A stretch of 64,000 nucleotides of DNA from an uncultured Eubacteriales bacterium (GCA_902778055.1 CACYWL010000001.1:186001-250000), one strand, 5' to 3'. Positions 9,221 through 16,999 are shown, counted from the first letter of the stretch. A program made the numbers and translations. The notes: generated by a model not told the origin, from the letters alone.

Positions 9221-9249
9221 ATTATATAGGTTATGCGTTCCTTTGTCAA
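9221..9249 (-). promoter_or_regulatory. Consensus promoter for tRNA-Leu
   Basis: On the minus strand TTGACA (9244-9249), a 17-base spacer and TATAAT (9221-9226), 16 bases before the tRNA 5' end. Both boxes match the sigma-A consensus exactly. Confidence 0.9.
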
Positions 9250-9455
9250 GCTCGCCGAATTCATTTTCTTCCGCTAAGCCTTTAAGGAAATCTTTCACGG
9301 ATCATCCGGATTCAAAACCGCCAAAATGAAGTGATATAGCCCATTTTGGCGATTTTGAGGATGGAGCGCCGTATACCTGACCGGTACGTACGGTGCAACG
9401 GGAGGGGAGAGGGCTTAAGCCCTCCCTCTACTTTATTTTTGGAACGGGTTTCATA
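9250..9455. repeat. Gene-free stretch with two palindromes
   Basis: No gene is seen. A 10-bp inverted repeat CGCCAAAATG/CATTTTGGCG with a 13-base loop spans 9319-9351. A perfect 16-base palindrome (GAGGGCTTAAGCCCTC) at 9409-9424 is followed on the plus strand by a T-rich run and could act as a terminator or a protein-binding site. Confidence 0.6.
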
Positions 9456-9484
9456 TTGACGAACGGTCGGTTAACCGATATAAT
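9456..9484 (+). promoter_or_regulatory. Promoter with embedded operator for the HTH gene
   Basis: TTGACG (9456-9461), a 17-base spacer and TATAAT (9479-9484). A perfect 12-base palindrome TCGGTTAACCGA (9467-9478) fills the spacer, where a bound dimer would block RNA polymerase. Autorepression by the downstream HTH protein is the simplest reading. Confidence 0.75.
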
Positions 9485-9503
9485 CGCAGCGAGGAAAGAA
9501 GGG

Positions 9504-9752
9504 ATGAACATGACGATACAATCCATGTTGCGAGAGAGAAACATGTCCATGTATCGTCTGTCGCAGATCAGCGGCGTACCCAAGACAACCGTGATTGATA
9601 TATGCTCCGGCAAAAGCGATATCGAAGGCTGCACTGCAAAAACAGTCATGCAGCTCTCCCGGGCGTTGGGCTGTACGATGGAAGAATTGATGCAGATCGA
9701 CAATGCCCGTTATGACCGCACGACCGGATTGCCCAAGGATGAAAGCTATTAA
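9504..9752 (+). CDS. Small XRE-type helix-turn-helix regulator
   Basis: An 82-residue DNA-binding protein: SMLRERNMSMYRLSQISGVPKTTVIDICSGKSDI is an XRE helix-turn-helix, followed by TAKTVMQLSRALGCTMEELM. The start at 9504 follows a GAAGGG site; the ATG two codons later is an alternative. It has a strong promoter with a palindrome in the spacer and precedes a membrane protein gene by 26 bases, so the pair probably form one self-regulated unit. The ligand or target is unknown. Confidence 0.85.
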   Translation: MNMTIQSMLRERNMSMYRLSQISGVPKTTVIDICSGKSDIEGCTAKTVMQLSRALGCTMEELMQIDNARYDRTTGLPKDESY

Positions 9753-9778
9753 GGTGAAGTCTTAAAGGAGCGGAGGTG

Positions 9779-10720
9779 GTGATTCCTGTGGAAGATATTC
9801 TTCATTTGATTCTGATGTTCTTCTTCTATTCATTCCTGGGCTGGTGCATGGAGGTTGTGCTCAAATACATCCAGCTCCACCGCTTTGTCAACCGTGGATT
9901 CTATACCGGCCCGGTTTGTCCCATCTACGGCAGCGGAGCCGTGCTGATTACGCTGGTTGTTCAATGGCTCTCTCCCCTTGAATCTGCAGTCGGCACGACC
10001 TTCGCCATCTCCTTTTTGCTGTGCGGAGCATTGGAATACTTCACCAGCCTTGTCATGGAAAAGCGGTTTCATGCCCGTTGGTGGGACTACAGTCAGAAGC
10101 CCATGAATCTGCATGGACGCGTCTGGATCGGCAATCTGGTGCTGTTCGGTCTGGGCGGCGTAGCGGTGGTTCATCTAATGAACCCTGTTCTGCTGGCATC
10201 TCTGGCTGGCTTCTCCGTCGTAGCTCAGGAAATCACCGCCGGTGTTCTGCTGGCCCTCTTTGCGGCGGATTATGTGCTGACCCATTTCATGATGAAGCTG
10301 GTCAAGACAGGCGTGGAAAGCAGCGAAGCGGACAGTACAGAGGCGCTGAACAAAGAAATCCGGCTGTTGCTCAGCGATCGGAATGTTTTCTACCGGCGCT
10401 TTGCGGACGCATACCCGGATGTGATCTATCGGACAGAACGCATCAAATCCCGGCTGGACGCCGTTCGGGAGGAGTCGGACAGAATCCTCGCCGAAGCGGA
10501 AAAGCAACTGTCGGATCAGAAGCAGAAGATCATCAGCAGAGCGGAGCCATCCACGCTTATCCGAATCAGTATCATGGATAAGCAGGAACGTCTGATTGCC
10601 ATGCTGTATGATGAGGCTTCCGCAACACCGGAGATGCGGGAGATGAAAAAAGAAATCGACAGAGACCGGCTTCGCCTTGAAAGCCGCCCTCTGTCGAAAA
10701 TGGTCAATCTCAACAAATGA
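9779..10720 (+). CDS. CmpB-type putative ABC transporter permease (PF06541-like)
   Basis: About 313 residues. The N-terminal half has four to five membrane segments and the family motifs FFFYSFLGWCMEVV, NRGFYTGPVCPIYGSGAVL, EYFTSLVMEKRFHARWWDYSQKPMNLHGRV. The C-terminal 150 residues are a charged coiled-coil-like cytoplasmic tail. The family is common in clostridia but its transport role is only inferred. GTG codons at 9776, 9779 and 9788 are possible starts; 9779 lies 8 bases after AAAGGAG. A convergent hairpin inside the following pseudogene (10735-10759, then four T) could end its transcript. Confidence 0.82.
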   Translation: MIPVEDILHLILMFFFYSFLGWCMEVVLKYIQLHRFVNRGFYTGPVCPIYGSGAVLITLVVQWLSPLESAVGTTFAISFLLCGALEYFTSLVMEKRFHARWWDYSQKPMNLHGRVWIGNLVLFGLGGVAVVHLMNPVLLASLAGFSVVAQEITAGVLLALFAADYVLTHFMMKLVKTGVESSEADSTEALNKEIRLLLSDRNVFYRRFADAYPDVIYRTERIKSRLDAVREESDRILAEAEKQLSDQKQKIISRAEPSTLIRISIMDKQERLIAMLYDEASATPEMREMKKEIDRDRLRLESRPLSKMVNLNK

Positions 10721-10725
10721 ATCAA

Positions 10726-10821
10726 TCAGGCAGGCAGCACCACGGTGAAGGTGGTGCTGTTTTCATCACAGCTGACATTCACCTGGCCATGATGCAGCTC
10801 CACGACCTTTTTGACAATGCC
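10726..10821 (-). pseudogene. Remnant of a sensor histidine kinase C-terminus
   Basis: Thirty codons read IVKKVVELHHGQ, then VNVSCDENSTTFTVVLP and a stop. This matches the G2-box end of HATPase domains (GLSIVKxxVELHxGxI ... FTVxLP). Upstream, the frame is lost at the first base of this block and the expected G1 box and N box are not seen, so only the end of a kinase gene remains. The minus-strand sequence up to about 11020 is open in another frame (84 codons) but shows no kinase motif. Confidence 0.7.
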
Positions 10822-11201
10822 CCTCTTCCTTCTCTTCAAAACCGTTTACGGAGATGAATCCGTTTTTCGAATGGAAAGCCCGGGGATTTCCCGGATCTGG
10901 TTTGCTTCCCTGTGAAGCATACTCAGGGGAAGCGGTTTGGTCAGGCATGCTGAAATCAAATTCACTGAATATCAATTCAGCAATCTTGCAGGCAAAAACG
11001 ATATCAATGTCAATCTGCATCGTCTTCGGCTGGAGGTAAACTTGTTTTCGGCTGTTTAGTCATTGGAGGGTTATAATGATACGAGAAAATGGAATGTAGA
11101 AAAAGTAAAGTAGTTTGTTAACGTGGAGTTATCTAATATTATACCTGGATGTTTCGCATAAAGGTTGCTCGTGGGATCACATTAATCTCGGTAAGGGGTG
11201 A
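10822..11201. other. Gene-poor stretch of decayed sequence
   Basis: No supported gene. It probably contains degraded upstream parts of the kinase remnant. AT-richer than its surroundings, with promoter-like TATAAT at about 11074, but no convincing ORF follows. Confidence 0.5.
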
Positions 11202-11567
11202 TCATTCCACGCGCTCCAGGCACATGCCCTTCATGCCCACCTCGGCCAGCACGTCCCGCATGGCGCGGATATAGGTCGCGTCGTGCATACCCTGGTACCA
11301 GTCGATGTAGAAGGTGTCGCCCACCTCGGTCATCTGCAGCATGACGCCGTTTTCGGGCATGACGTGGAAGGCCGACATGCGCATGCGCTTGCCGTAATCG
11401 GCGGTGTGCAGCCTGCCCAGATAGCTGATCTCAAGGGCGCCTCCCGTGTTTTTGCGCTGCTCCATAGTGATCTTGTCCAGCGCGTTGTAGGCAAAGGCCT
11501 TCGTGTACGACGATTTGCGTATGTATACCCAGATCCGCGATGAAATCTGCGGACGCATCGACCGCAT
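11202..11567 (-). pseudogene. C-terminal fragment resembling condensation/acetyltransferase-type enzymes
   Basis: About 100 codons (from near KAFAYNALDKITMEQ to the stop) look like the last part of a larger enzyme: EISYLGRL, a central AFHVMPENGVMLQMTEVGD strand pair and a C-terminal IRAMRDVLAEVG helix. This layout resembles the C-terminus of NRPS-condensation or alcohol acetyltransferase-like proteins, but the assignment is weak. The catalytic N-terminal part (HHxxxDG) is absent: the frame runs into the oppositely oriented AAA+ fragment at about 11503. I read it as a truncated gene, not an independent small protein. Confidence 0.45.
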
Positions 11568-11862
11568 TATATGTCTGAAGCCATTGTCCGTCCATGATCA
11601 CATCCGAATATTGCTGAACTACGTTGACGACCTGTCAAAACGCACAGGCTGCAATATCACTGTTGATTTGGCAACTTTGCGTGATATCGCCATCAAAGCC
11701 GTCACCATGCCGTTCGGGGCCCGCTGGGCCAAAGCCCGCGTCAGCGCCCTGCTCGATGACATGGTGTACGAAGATCCCTTCGAGACCAGCTATGTTTACT
11801 GCCAGAACAAAGAAAGGACGGTGACCGCTCATGCTGAAAGAAATGTGGACACTCCATATTGA
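11503..11862 (+). pseudogene. C-terminal (lid) fragment of an AAA+ ATPase
   Basis: The translation contains IRDEICGRIDRIICLKPL, the end of an AAA+ core with sensor/arginine-finger-like residues, followed by a helical lid ending GARWAKARVSALLDDMVYEDPF. Walker A and B motifs, which should lie about 150 residues upstream, are missing. The frame starts at the junction with the minus-strand fragment, suggesting a deletion or recombination that removed the ATPase N-terminus. It overlaps the next gene by 32 bases, as an intact operon would. Confidence 0.6.
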
Positions 11863-12085
11863 CATGATCTCCTACGACCCTCACCACGTCGATCCTGATG
11901 CTTCCGTCAATCTCCACATCACTTTTCCTTCCCAGAAGGAAATGCAGGCCGCTTTCGTCCAGTATCACGCCAATATAGGCGAAACCTTTACCGTCCCAGG
12001 TCAGTACACCATTATCGGCGTTGAGCCTGACCTTTTCCCGACCAAAACAGAAAGGATTAATGACGATGACAAGCCTATTGATTAA
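11831..12085 (+). CDS. Hypothetical protein
   Basis: An 84-residue protein of unknown function. The ATG at 11831 follows an AAAGGACGG site by about 10 bases and lies inside the end of the AAA+ fragment, and the stop lies inside the next gene, so it is part of a compact operon. The sequence alternates beta-type stretches (LHIDMISYD, VNLHITFPS, QYTIIGVEPDLF). No membrane segment or known motif is seen. Confidence 0.6.
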   Translation: MLKEMWTLHIDMISYDPHHVDPDASVNLHITFPSQKEMQAAFVQYHANIGETFTVPGQYTIIGVEPDLFPTKTERINDDDKPID

Positions 12086-12671
12086 GCTTGGTTTTGACGG
12101 TGACTTCTTCACATTTTCCACATATTCAAGAAATCACGGTCATCATGGCCGTTTTCTGGTCTCTCCGGACGTGCTGAAGCTGGCAATGGAGTCAGACGAG
12201 ACTGTCTTCGATAAGGATATCGGCAGCTTCATTGAGATACGCGCGCAGCACAGCGGTGGGCGTAGCGTTCTCAGCGTCCGGTTTACCTGGCTGAATACCT
12301 TTGCAGATGGAGCTGTCCATGGTATTCAGCAATCCGCAAAGATCCCTGTCCATCTGGTTCAGCACGTACTTGTCACCAGACAGCCTGTGAAATATCTGTA
12401 TCAGGAACCCGCTGCACAGGCACGTATCGACGCATCCCGCGCCGGGAAAACCATCCGTCAAATCCTTACCAGTCCCCGGAAACGCAGGGCATTGTGCAAA
12501 GCAATGCGTGACAGCTTCCAGTGGGCAAATGAAACGGTGAACCTGTTCAATGACTTCGGAGACTCGTTCTACTTCACCACTGAAAGTGGCTTTCCGTCTA
12601 ACGGCGGTCTGGTTCTGTTCGAAAACACCTACGATGGGCACAAGGGACTCTGCTATCAGGTTTGTACGTAA
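12060..12671 (+). CDS. Hypothetical protein
   Basis: A 203-residue protein with no recognised family. The start at 12060 follows AAAGGA by a few bases and overlaps the preceding stop by 26 bases. It is rich in His, Arg and Ser, with SPRKRRALCKAMRDSFQWA in the middle and a C-terminal beta-rich part. It is followed at once by an intrinsic terminator, so it ends the operon that begins with the truncated AAA+ gene. Confidence 0.65.
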   Translation: MTMTSLLIKLGFDGDFFTFSTYSRNHGHHGRFLVSPDVLKLAMESDETVFDKDIGSFIEIRAQHSGGRSVLSVRFTWLNTFADGAVHGIQQSAKIPVHLVQHVLVTRQPVKYLYQEPAAQARIDASRAGKTIRQILTSPRKRRALCKAMRDSFQWANETVNLFNDFGDSFYFTTESGFPSNGGLVLFENTYDGHKGLCYQVCT

Positions 12672-12676
12672 TTTCC

Positions 12677-12705
12677 GGAACTCCCACGCTGGGAGTTCCT
12701 TTTTT
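12677..12705 (+). terminator. Intrinsic terminator
   Basis: A 10-bp perfect stem (GGAACTCCCA with TGGGAGTTCC, 3-base loop) followed by six T, five bases after the stop codon of the preceding gene. Confidence 0.92.
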
Positions 12706-12815
12706 CTGATATGGAAAATCACCCCAGAACCGTCGCTCCAGGGTGATGTCTTTGTAATATTAACTTCCGGGATAATCGGCTATGTCTCCCCGACAAGCTG
12801 GAATTCGCAAATCTC

Positions 12816-13160
12816 TTAAACAGAATATCCCAAATTAATATCAAAAGGTGCAATCAGCAGTTTTTGCAAATCTTTATTGTATTGATCAAAATAAGTTTTT
12901 ATGGCCTTGCCATAGTTTTCTTTTGTGTCAAACTCCCAGTATGAAAAATATTTAACGCACTTTACGATTTTGGTTAACTCCCTTGGCGGCTCACCAAGTT
13001 CTATTCCATCTATGGTGTAAAATCTCTTGAAATACTTCAGGGATATGCAGCCTTCACATTTACGCTGATTTGCTGACATTTCCTCAATCTTTGCTTCAAA
13101 TTGCTCGAGTCTGTCGGGCTTTACCTGAAAGAGTTTCATCTCAATAAAGGTTTTTTCCAT
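12816..13160 (-). CDS. Hypothetical protein, possibly dimeric alpha-beta barrel
   Basis: A 114-residue protein. The beginning FIEMKLFQVKPDRLEQFEAKIEEMSANQRKCEG and the later YFSYWEFDTKENYGKAI resemble the ferredoxin-like alpha-beta barrel seen in antibiotic-biosynthesis-monooxygenase-type proteins, which act as dimers. No catalytic residues can be assigned. It is a single gene with lower GC content than its surroundings, suggesting acquisition with the neighbouring GNAT gene. Confidence 0.6.
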   Translation of the reverse strand: MEKTFIEMKLFQVKPDRLEQFEAKIEEMSANQRKCEGCISLKYFKRFYTIDGIELGEPPRELTKIVKCVKYFSYWEFDTKENYGKAIKTYFDQYNKDLQKLLIAPFDINLGYSV

Positions 13161-13251
13161 TATGCGTCCCCCAAAAGTTTCTTCGTTTCTCTGCAGACTC
13201 CGATTCGTCGATCATAAACAAAATCAAAATATATCTTCCGAGTTTTTCGCT

Positions 13252-13704
13252 TTAAAGCTTATACTGCATGAAGTTCCCGTTTTTTACAAATCCGAAGTCG
13301 GAATACAGTAATACGCCCATATCTGAAGCGGTGATTTGTACTGAGCCGCAGCCGTATATGCGGGCTTCCTCCACAACCCGGCTCAGCAGCTCCTTTGCTA
13401 TCCCTTTGCGGCGATACTCCGGGTCAGTATACATACTGGATAAAAGGCCGATCCGACCGGAAGGGCAGCTGAAATACGGTGGTTTCTCCACAAAGGACAT
13501 CCCGCTTGTTCCAATGATCTTTTCACCATCCAGAGCAAGCCAGGAAACAAATGTTCCATCTGCCATATGCCTGTGATAATAATCCATAAGCGCCGGAACG
13601 AGATCCAGGTCTTCAGTTGCTCCTTCTTCCCGCAGTTGGGTAATCCGCATCCTGATAAATGTTCCCAGATCGTTTTCTGTCAGCTTGCGATATTTGATGC
13701 CCAT
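13252..13704 (-). CDS. GNAT family N-acetyltransferase
   Basis: A 150-residue acetyl-CoA-dependent acetyltransferase. Motif A, which binds the pyrophosphate of CoA, is visible as MYTDPEYRRKGIAKELLSRVVEEA; the acceptor side includes YFSCPSGRIGLLSSMY, and the C-terminal strand is LLYSDFGFVKNGNFMQYKL. The start at 13704 has GGAGA upstream at normal spacing; the frame is open 30 codons further up but without a site. The substrate is unknown. Confidence 0.88.
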   Translation of the reverse strand: MGIKYRKLTENDLGTFIRMRITQLREEGATEDLDLVPALMDYYHRHMADGTFVSWLALDGEKIIGTSGMSFVEKPPYFSCPSGRIGLLSSMYTDPEYRRKGIAKELLSRVVEEARIYGCGSVQITASDMGVLLYSDFGFVKNGNFMQYKL

Positions 13705-13865
13705 ATTTCTGTCTCCATGCCCATATAACTTGAAAGATATTTCGCGATGACCCTTTCCAGTCATCACATGCAATTCTACCATATACGCACCCAAAACAAA
13801 AGAAAGAAACCTTCGGGTTCTTCCGGGTGGTCTTCTGAATAAAATTTCCTGAGGAGGAAATCATC

Positions 13866-13986
13866 ATGAAGAAGAACTATTATAGCGCCACCGCCACTGC
13901 CGCCAAGATCACCAAGGTTCCGGTCGAAGTTCTACAACGGCACCTTCCATAAGAAGGCCGTTGAGACTGCGCCCGAGCAGGCGTAA
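13866..13986 (+). pseudogene. Frameshifted small ORF
   Basis: An excellent ribosome site (GAGGAGG) precedes ATG 13866, giving MKKNYYSATATAAKITK and then a stop after 28 codons. In the +1-shifted frame from about 13918 the reading continues FRSKFYNGTFHKKAVETAPEQA to a stop at 13986. The two halves join into a plausible 40-residue peptide, so a one-base indel is likely. Function is unknown. Confidence 0.45.
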
Positions 13987-14069
13987 GGCTTAAAACAAAA
14001 ATATAGTGGATATCCAGCTTCACTTTAATCCTTGCTGGCTCCGACCCTGGGTGGACAAGAAGGGAAATC

Positions 14070-14102
14070 AAGGACTCCTTAACAGGAGTTCCTTCTTTTT
14101 TT
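14070..14102 (+). terminator. Intrinsic terminator downstream of the small ORF
   Basis: AAGGACTCCT and AGGAGTTCCTT form a stem with one bulged base and a 4-base loop, followed by C and seven T on the plus strand. Confidence 0.75.
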
Positions 14103-14200
14103 CTGTAGAAAAACAACATCCACTTCCTTATTCCCTGTAAATCCCAGTTTACGTTCAGCCCCGCCAGCGGGCGGCAGCCCGCCACGAGCCGCCCAAACAT

Positions 14201-14240
14201 AAAAATCAGGGAACCCGCTGCACAACATTGCAGGCTTCCC
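14201..14240 (-). terminator. Intrinsic terminator of the integrase gene
   Basis: On the minus strand, an imperfect stem of about 12 bp (GGGAAGCCTGCA with TGCAGCGGGTTCCC) directly follows the integrase stop codon and is trailed by TGATTTTT. This block, or the inverted repeat just inside the gene end (14254-14281), is also the best place to look for the left attachment junction. Confidence 0.6.
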
Positions 14241-14241
14241 C

Positions 14242-15861
14242 TCATTTTAACCTACGAGAAAAGGAGCAACCATTTCTGGCTACTCCTTCATGCTGATCCG
14301 AAGTGCAAATCGGCTGCCAATGCATCCGAGTTCGACACTTCGTAATGTGGTGGAGATGAGAAGAGCTTAGACGAACTTCGCCGCAGTCCTCCGCTCCCTC
14401 CTTTCTGCTGAAATCTTCAAGGGCTATCGTGACTTCCCTGTGCTCTTTCTGATAGTTGAAGATCAGCTTCAGGCGCCCGTCATCGAAGACGTAGGCCCGG
14501 ATCAGGAAGGTATCGATCAGCATCTCCTGATAGGCCCGATCCTCCACGTCTCCATCCCGGAGCATCTCCATGTACGAGAGAATCATGTCTCTGCTGATCG
14601 TGATCTCGTTGTCTGCCTCGAGGATCCGCAGCCGGCGCTCCAGATCCTTGACTTCTTCCTGTCTGGCCTTCAGCCGATCTTTGATCAGGGAGACCATGTC
14701 TTCATCCTCGAGGGCATCCAGCAGCTTGTCGCGCTTCCGGGTGGCCTCCTTCAGCTTCGCCCGGACATCCTCCAGCTCTGCTGTATCCCTCTCGCTCTCC
14801 AGGTGGGCCATGGCCTGATCGGCCATCCATTCAAGCAGCTCGTCATCATCCAGCAGGTTCCGCATCTCCTGGGTGATCTGCCGCTCGATCTCATCCCTCC
14901 TGACGTTGTGCTTGTGGCAGGCCTTCTCATACCGCTTCTTCGTGCAGATGTAGTAGTGATACGGCTCATCAGCCTGAGACTTCCCGGAGATGCCGGACAT
15001 CGGGGAATCACATTCCCCGCAGTAGAGCTTCCCAGTCAGGAGGTACGTGTCTGCTTTGCATTTTCTCCGCTTCGTCCCGCCTCTGGCATTTGGTTTGGCC
15101 TGCACGTGCGCCTGGACGGAATCAAACAGTTCCTTGTCCACGATCGATGGGAACCCTCCTTCGATTCTGGTCTCCTTGTAGGTGTAGACGCCGATGTATC
15201 GTTCGTTGGCCAGCAGCTTGTTGAAGGATGACTTATTCCACAGGCCACCGCGTTTGGTGGTGATGCCGCGCCGATTGAGATCCTCAATGATCCGGATCAG
15301 CATCTCTCCCTCGGATACTCTGCGGAAAATCTCCCGGACAGTTTCAGCCTCCTCCGGCACGATCTCTGCATGGCCATCAGCTCCGCGCCGGTACCCGAGC
15401 GGGACGGAGCCATTGACGATGGCCTTCTCTGCATTATCCTTCAGACCGCGGTGGATCTTCTGGCTGAGCTCATCGGAATAATACTGGGCGAAGCCCTCCA
15501 GGATCGATTCCATCAGGATGCCGGTCGGATCGTCCGTGATGTGCTCCATGGCCGACAGCACCCGGACGCCGTTCTCCTTCAACTTCTGTTTGTAGATGGC
15601 TGAATCGTATTTATTCCGGGAAAACCTGTCGAGAGAGTACACGATCACGAACTGGAAGTCCTGCCTGGCTGAATCCCGGATCATCCGCAGGAAGTCAGGC
15701 CGCTTGTCGGTCTTCCCGGTCAGGGCCCGGTCCGCGTAGATCCGGATGACTTCCATCCGCTGCTCCCTGGCGTACTGCTCACAGGCCTTCACCTGCTGAT
15801 CGATGCTGGCGTCCCTCTGGTTGTCGGAGGAATACCGGGCATAAATGACGGCTCTGTCCAT
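14242..15861 (-). CDS. int: Large serine recombinase (phage integrase)
   Basis: A 539-residue site-specific recombinase that integrates and excises the prophage. The catalytic domain opens with AVIYARYSSDNQRDASIDQQ, with Ser11 as the expected nucleophile, and contains YSLDRFSRNKYD. The recombinase domain (VPLGYRRGADGHAEIVPEEAE, RGITTKRGGLWNKSSFNKLLANERYIG) is followed by a zinc ribbon (YCGECDSPM and YYICTKK...C) and a long coiled coil. The last 35 residues are His/Cys/Arg-rich and unlike family sequence, as when a gene end runs into an attachment site. It marks the left prophage end and is read toward it. Confidence 0.95.
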   Translation of the reverse strand: MDRAVIYARYSSDNQRDASIDQQVKACEQYAREQRMEVIRIYADRALTGKTDKRPDFLRMIRDSARQDFQFVIVYSLDRFSRNKYDSAIYKQKLKENGVRVLSAMEHITDDPTGILMESILEGFAQYYSDELSQKIHRGLKDNAEKAIVNGSVPLGYRRGADGHAEIVPEEAETVREIFRRVSEGEMLIRIIEDLNRRGITTKRGGLWNKSSFNKLLANERYIGVYTYKETRIEGGFPSIVDKELFDSVQAHVQAKPNARGGTKRRKCKADTYLLTGKLYCGECDSPMSGISGKSQADEPYHYYICTKKRYEKACHKHNVRRDEIERQITQEMRNLLDDDELLEWMADQAMAHLESERDTAELEDVRAKLKEATRKRDKLLDALEDEDMVSLIKDRLKARQEEVKDLERRLRILEADNEITISRDMILSYMEMLRDGDVEDRAYQEMLIDTFLIRAYVFDDGRLKLIFNYQKEHREVTIALEDFSRKEGAEDCGEVRLSSSHLHHITKCRTRMHWQPICTSDQHEGVARNGCSFSRRLK

Positions 15862-16409
15862 TACTTTCCTCGCTTTTCACAGAAGAGCTTTGCCTGCTCC
15901 GTGCAGGTGGCCGTGAAGTGATAGGTTTCATCAGACAGCATTTCAAACCCGAAAGAGCTGAAGGTGCAGAAGATGTTGTACCGCTTTCCTTTTCCGGTCG
16001 GATACATTCCGAAGTCGATCATCTTTCCTTCGGCAAAGTCGTATTCGCTGAAGGAAATGATGGCCATCCTTCCGTCATCCAGCTGGAAGTCGATGCCGTA
16101 CCCCTTGACATCCAGGAGCGTCCCGGTGATCAGAAACGGCATGCCTGCATATTGCTTCCCATCCTCACGGTCTTTGATCACCGGAACAACGGTGTAAGCT
16201 TCCATGGCATATTCGCCTTCCCATCCTTTATCGGGATAGATCGGCAGTCCATTCATGATGACATCTTCTATGGCATCCAACCTTTTCGATTTATCTATCA
16301 GCGCATCGAATTCCGCATCCAGTTCCTCGAAAGACTTTTCAGCTGCAGCGTAGTGTGTCCCGAGCAGCACTGCCACAACCAATAGTATGGCCATTACGGA
16401 TTTCCGCAT
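15861..16409 (-). CDS. Secreted protein of unknown function, lysogeny module
   Basis: A 182-residue protein with a clear signal peptide: MRKSVMAILLVVAVLLGTHYAAAEKS, with cleavage likely after AAA. The start at 16409 has a GGGAG site. The mature part is acidic and has no known motif. Its stop codon overlaps the integrase ATG by one base, so the two are co-translated, and the repressor lies upstream. Secreted or envelope proteins in this position in prophages sometimes exclude related phages or alter the host surface; that role is inference only. Confidence 0.8.
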   Translation of the reverse strand: MRKSVMAILLVVAVLLGTHYAAAEKSFEELDAEFDALIDKSKRLDAIEDVIMNGLPIYPDKGWEGEYAMEAYTVVPVIKDREDGKQYAGMPFLITGTLLDVKGYGIDFQLDDGRMAIISFSEYDFAEGKMIDFGMYPTGKGKRYNIFCTFSSFGFEMLSDETYHFTATCTEQAKLFCEKRGK

Positions 16410-16517
16410 ATCCTTACTCCCTTCGGAATAATCTTCCAAAACCCTGAAAAATCTTACGTTTTGGGGTATAATCTTCCTTACCTCGCCGGCCTGGAATAAT
16501 TGCAGAGGTGAATAAAA

Positions 16518-16679
16518 ATGACGGTCAAAGAAGCTCAGGAAATCTATGAAAAACTCAAAGCTCTGGATGCCGAAACAAGGCGGTGGTTAATCACCGCCCT
16601 GTCCCAGATTCCAGAAACTGAAGAAACGCTTTCAGCTGATCTTTCCGCTTCTGATCCAGAGCATCGTATCGCTCAATGA
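16518..16679 (+). CDS. Small ORF antisense to the repressor 3' end
   Basis: ATG 16518 follows an AGAGGTG site by 7 bases and encodes 53 residues, starting MTVKEAQEIYEKLKALDAE. About 90 bases overlap the end of the repressor gene on the other strand. The well-placed ribosome site and amphipathic helix argue for a real peptide, but the overlap could also make it accidental. Confidence 0.35.
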   Translation: MTVKEAQEIYEKLKALDAETRRWLITALSQIPETEETLSADLSASDPEHRIAQ

Positions 16680-16944
16680 GTCTCGCGTGCTCGTCATCCA
16701 TCTGGGTGACGGGCTCTTTATTGCGAGAGGGTGTTTTGTCATCTGACCACCCCATCAGGTAGGCAGGATTCACATCAAGTGCAACCGACATAGCCTGGAT
16801 GACGTTGATGGGAATGTTCCCGATCTCGTCCTTCTCGTACCGGTAGATCGTGGCCCGGTCTTTCCCGATGATCCTGGCCAGATCGTCCGCGCTCAGCCCG
16901 AGCTCTTCTCTGCACTCTTTGATCCTGTCCGCGACCTTTGACAA
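16591..16944 (-). CDS. CI-like phage repressor (XRE family)
   Basis: A 117-residue repressor with an N-terminal helix-turn-helix: IKECREELGLSADDLARIIGKDRATIYRYEKDEI. The short C-terminal part ends in a helix (ALDQKRKDQLKAFLQFLES) that could dimerise; there is no LexA-type peptidase domain, so classic RecA-induced self-cleavage is not expected. The start is TTG at 16944 behind a GGGGGTG site. It is divergent from the Cro-like gene and has its own promoter. Confidence 0.88.
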   Translation of the reverse strand: MSKVADRIKECREELGLSADDLARIIGKDRATIYRYEKDEIGNIPINVIQAMSVALDVNPAYLMGWSDDKTPSRNKEPVTQMDDEHARLIERYDALDQKRKDQLKAFLQFLESGTGR

Positions 16945-16970
16945 CTTTTTTCACCCCCTTCCGATGCCTT

Positions 16971-16999
16971 ATTCTATCATGCCTTTCGCAAATATGCAA
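16971..16999 (-). promoter_or_regulatory. Repressor promoter
   Basis: On the minus strand TTGCAT (16994-16999), a 17-base spacer and TAGAAT (16971-16976), 27 bases before the repressor start. An imperfect operator-like sequence TCGCAAATATGCAA (16986-16999) covers the -35 box. Confidence 0.75.

Noticed and set aside
9393..9503. A longer N-terminus for the HTH gene starting at 9393
   Set aside because: That extension would cross the promoter at 9456-9484; the ATG at 9504 has its own ribosome site.
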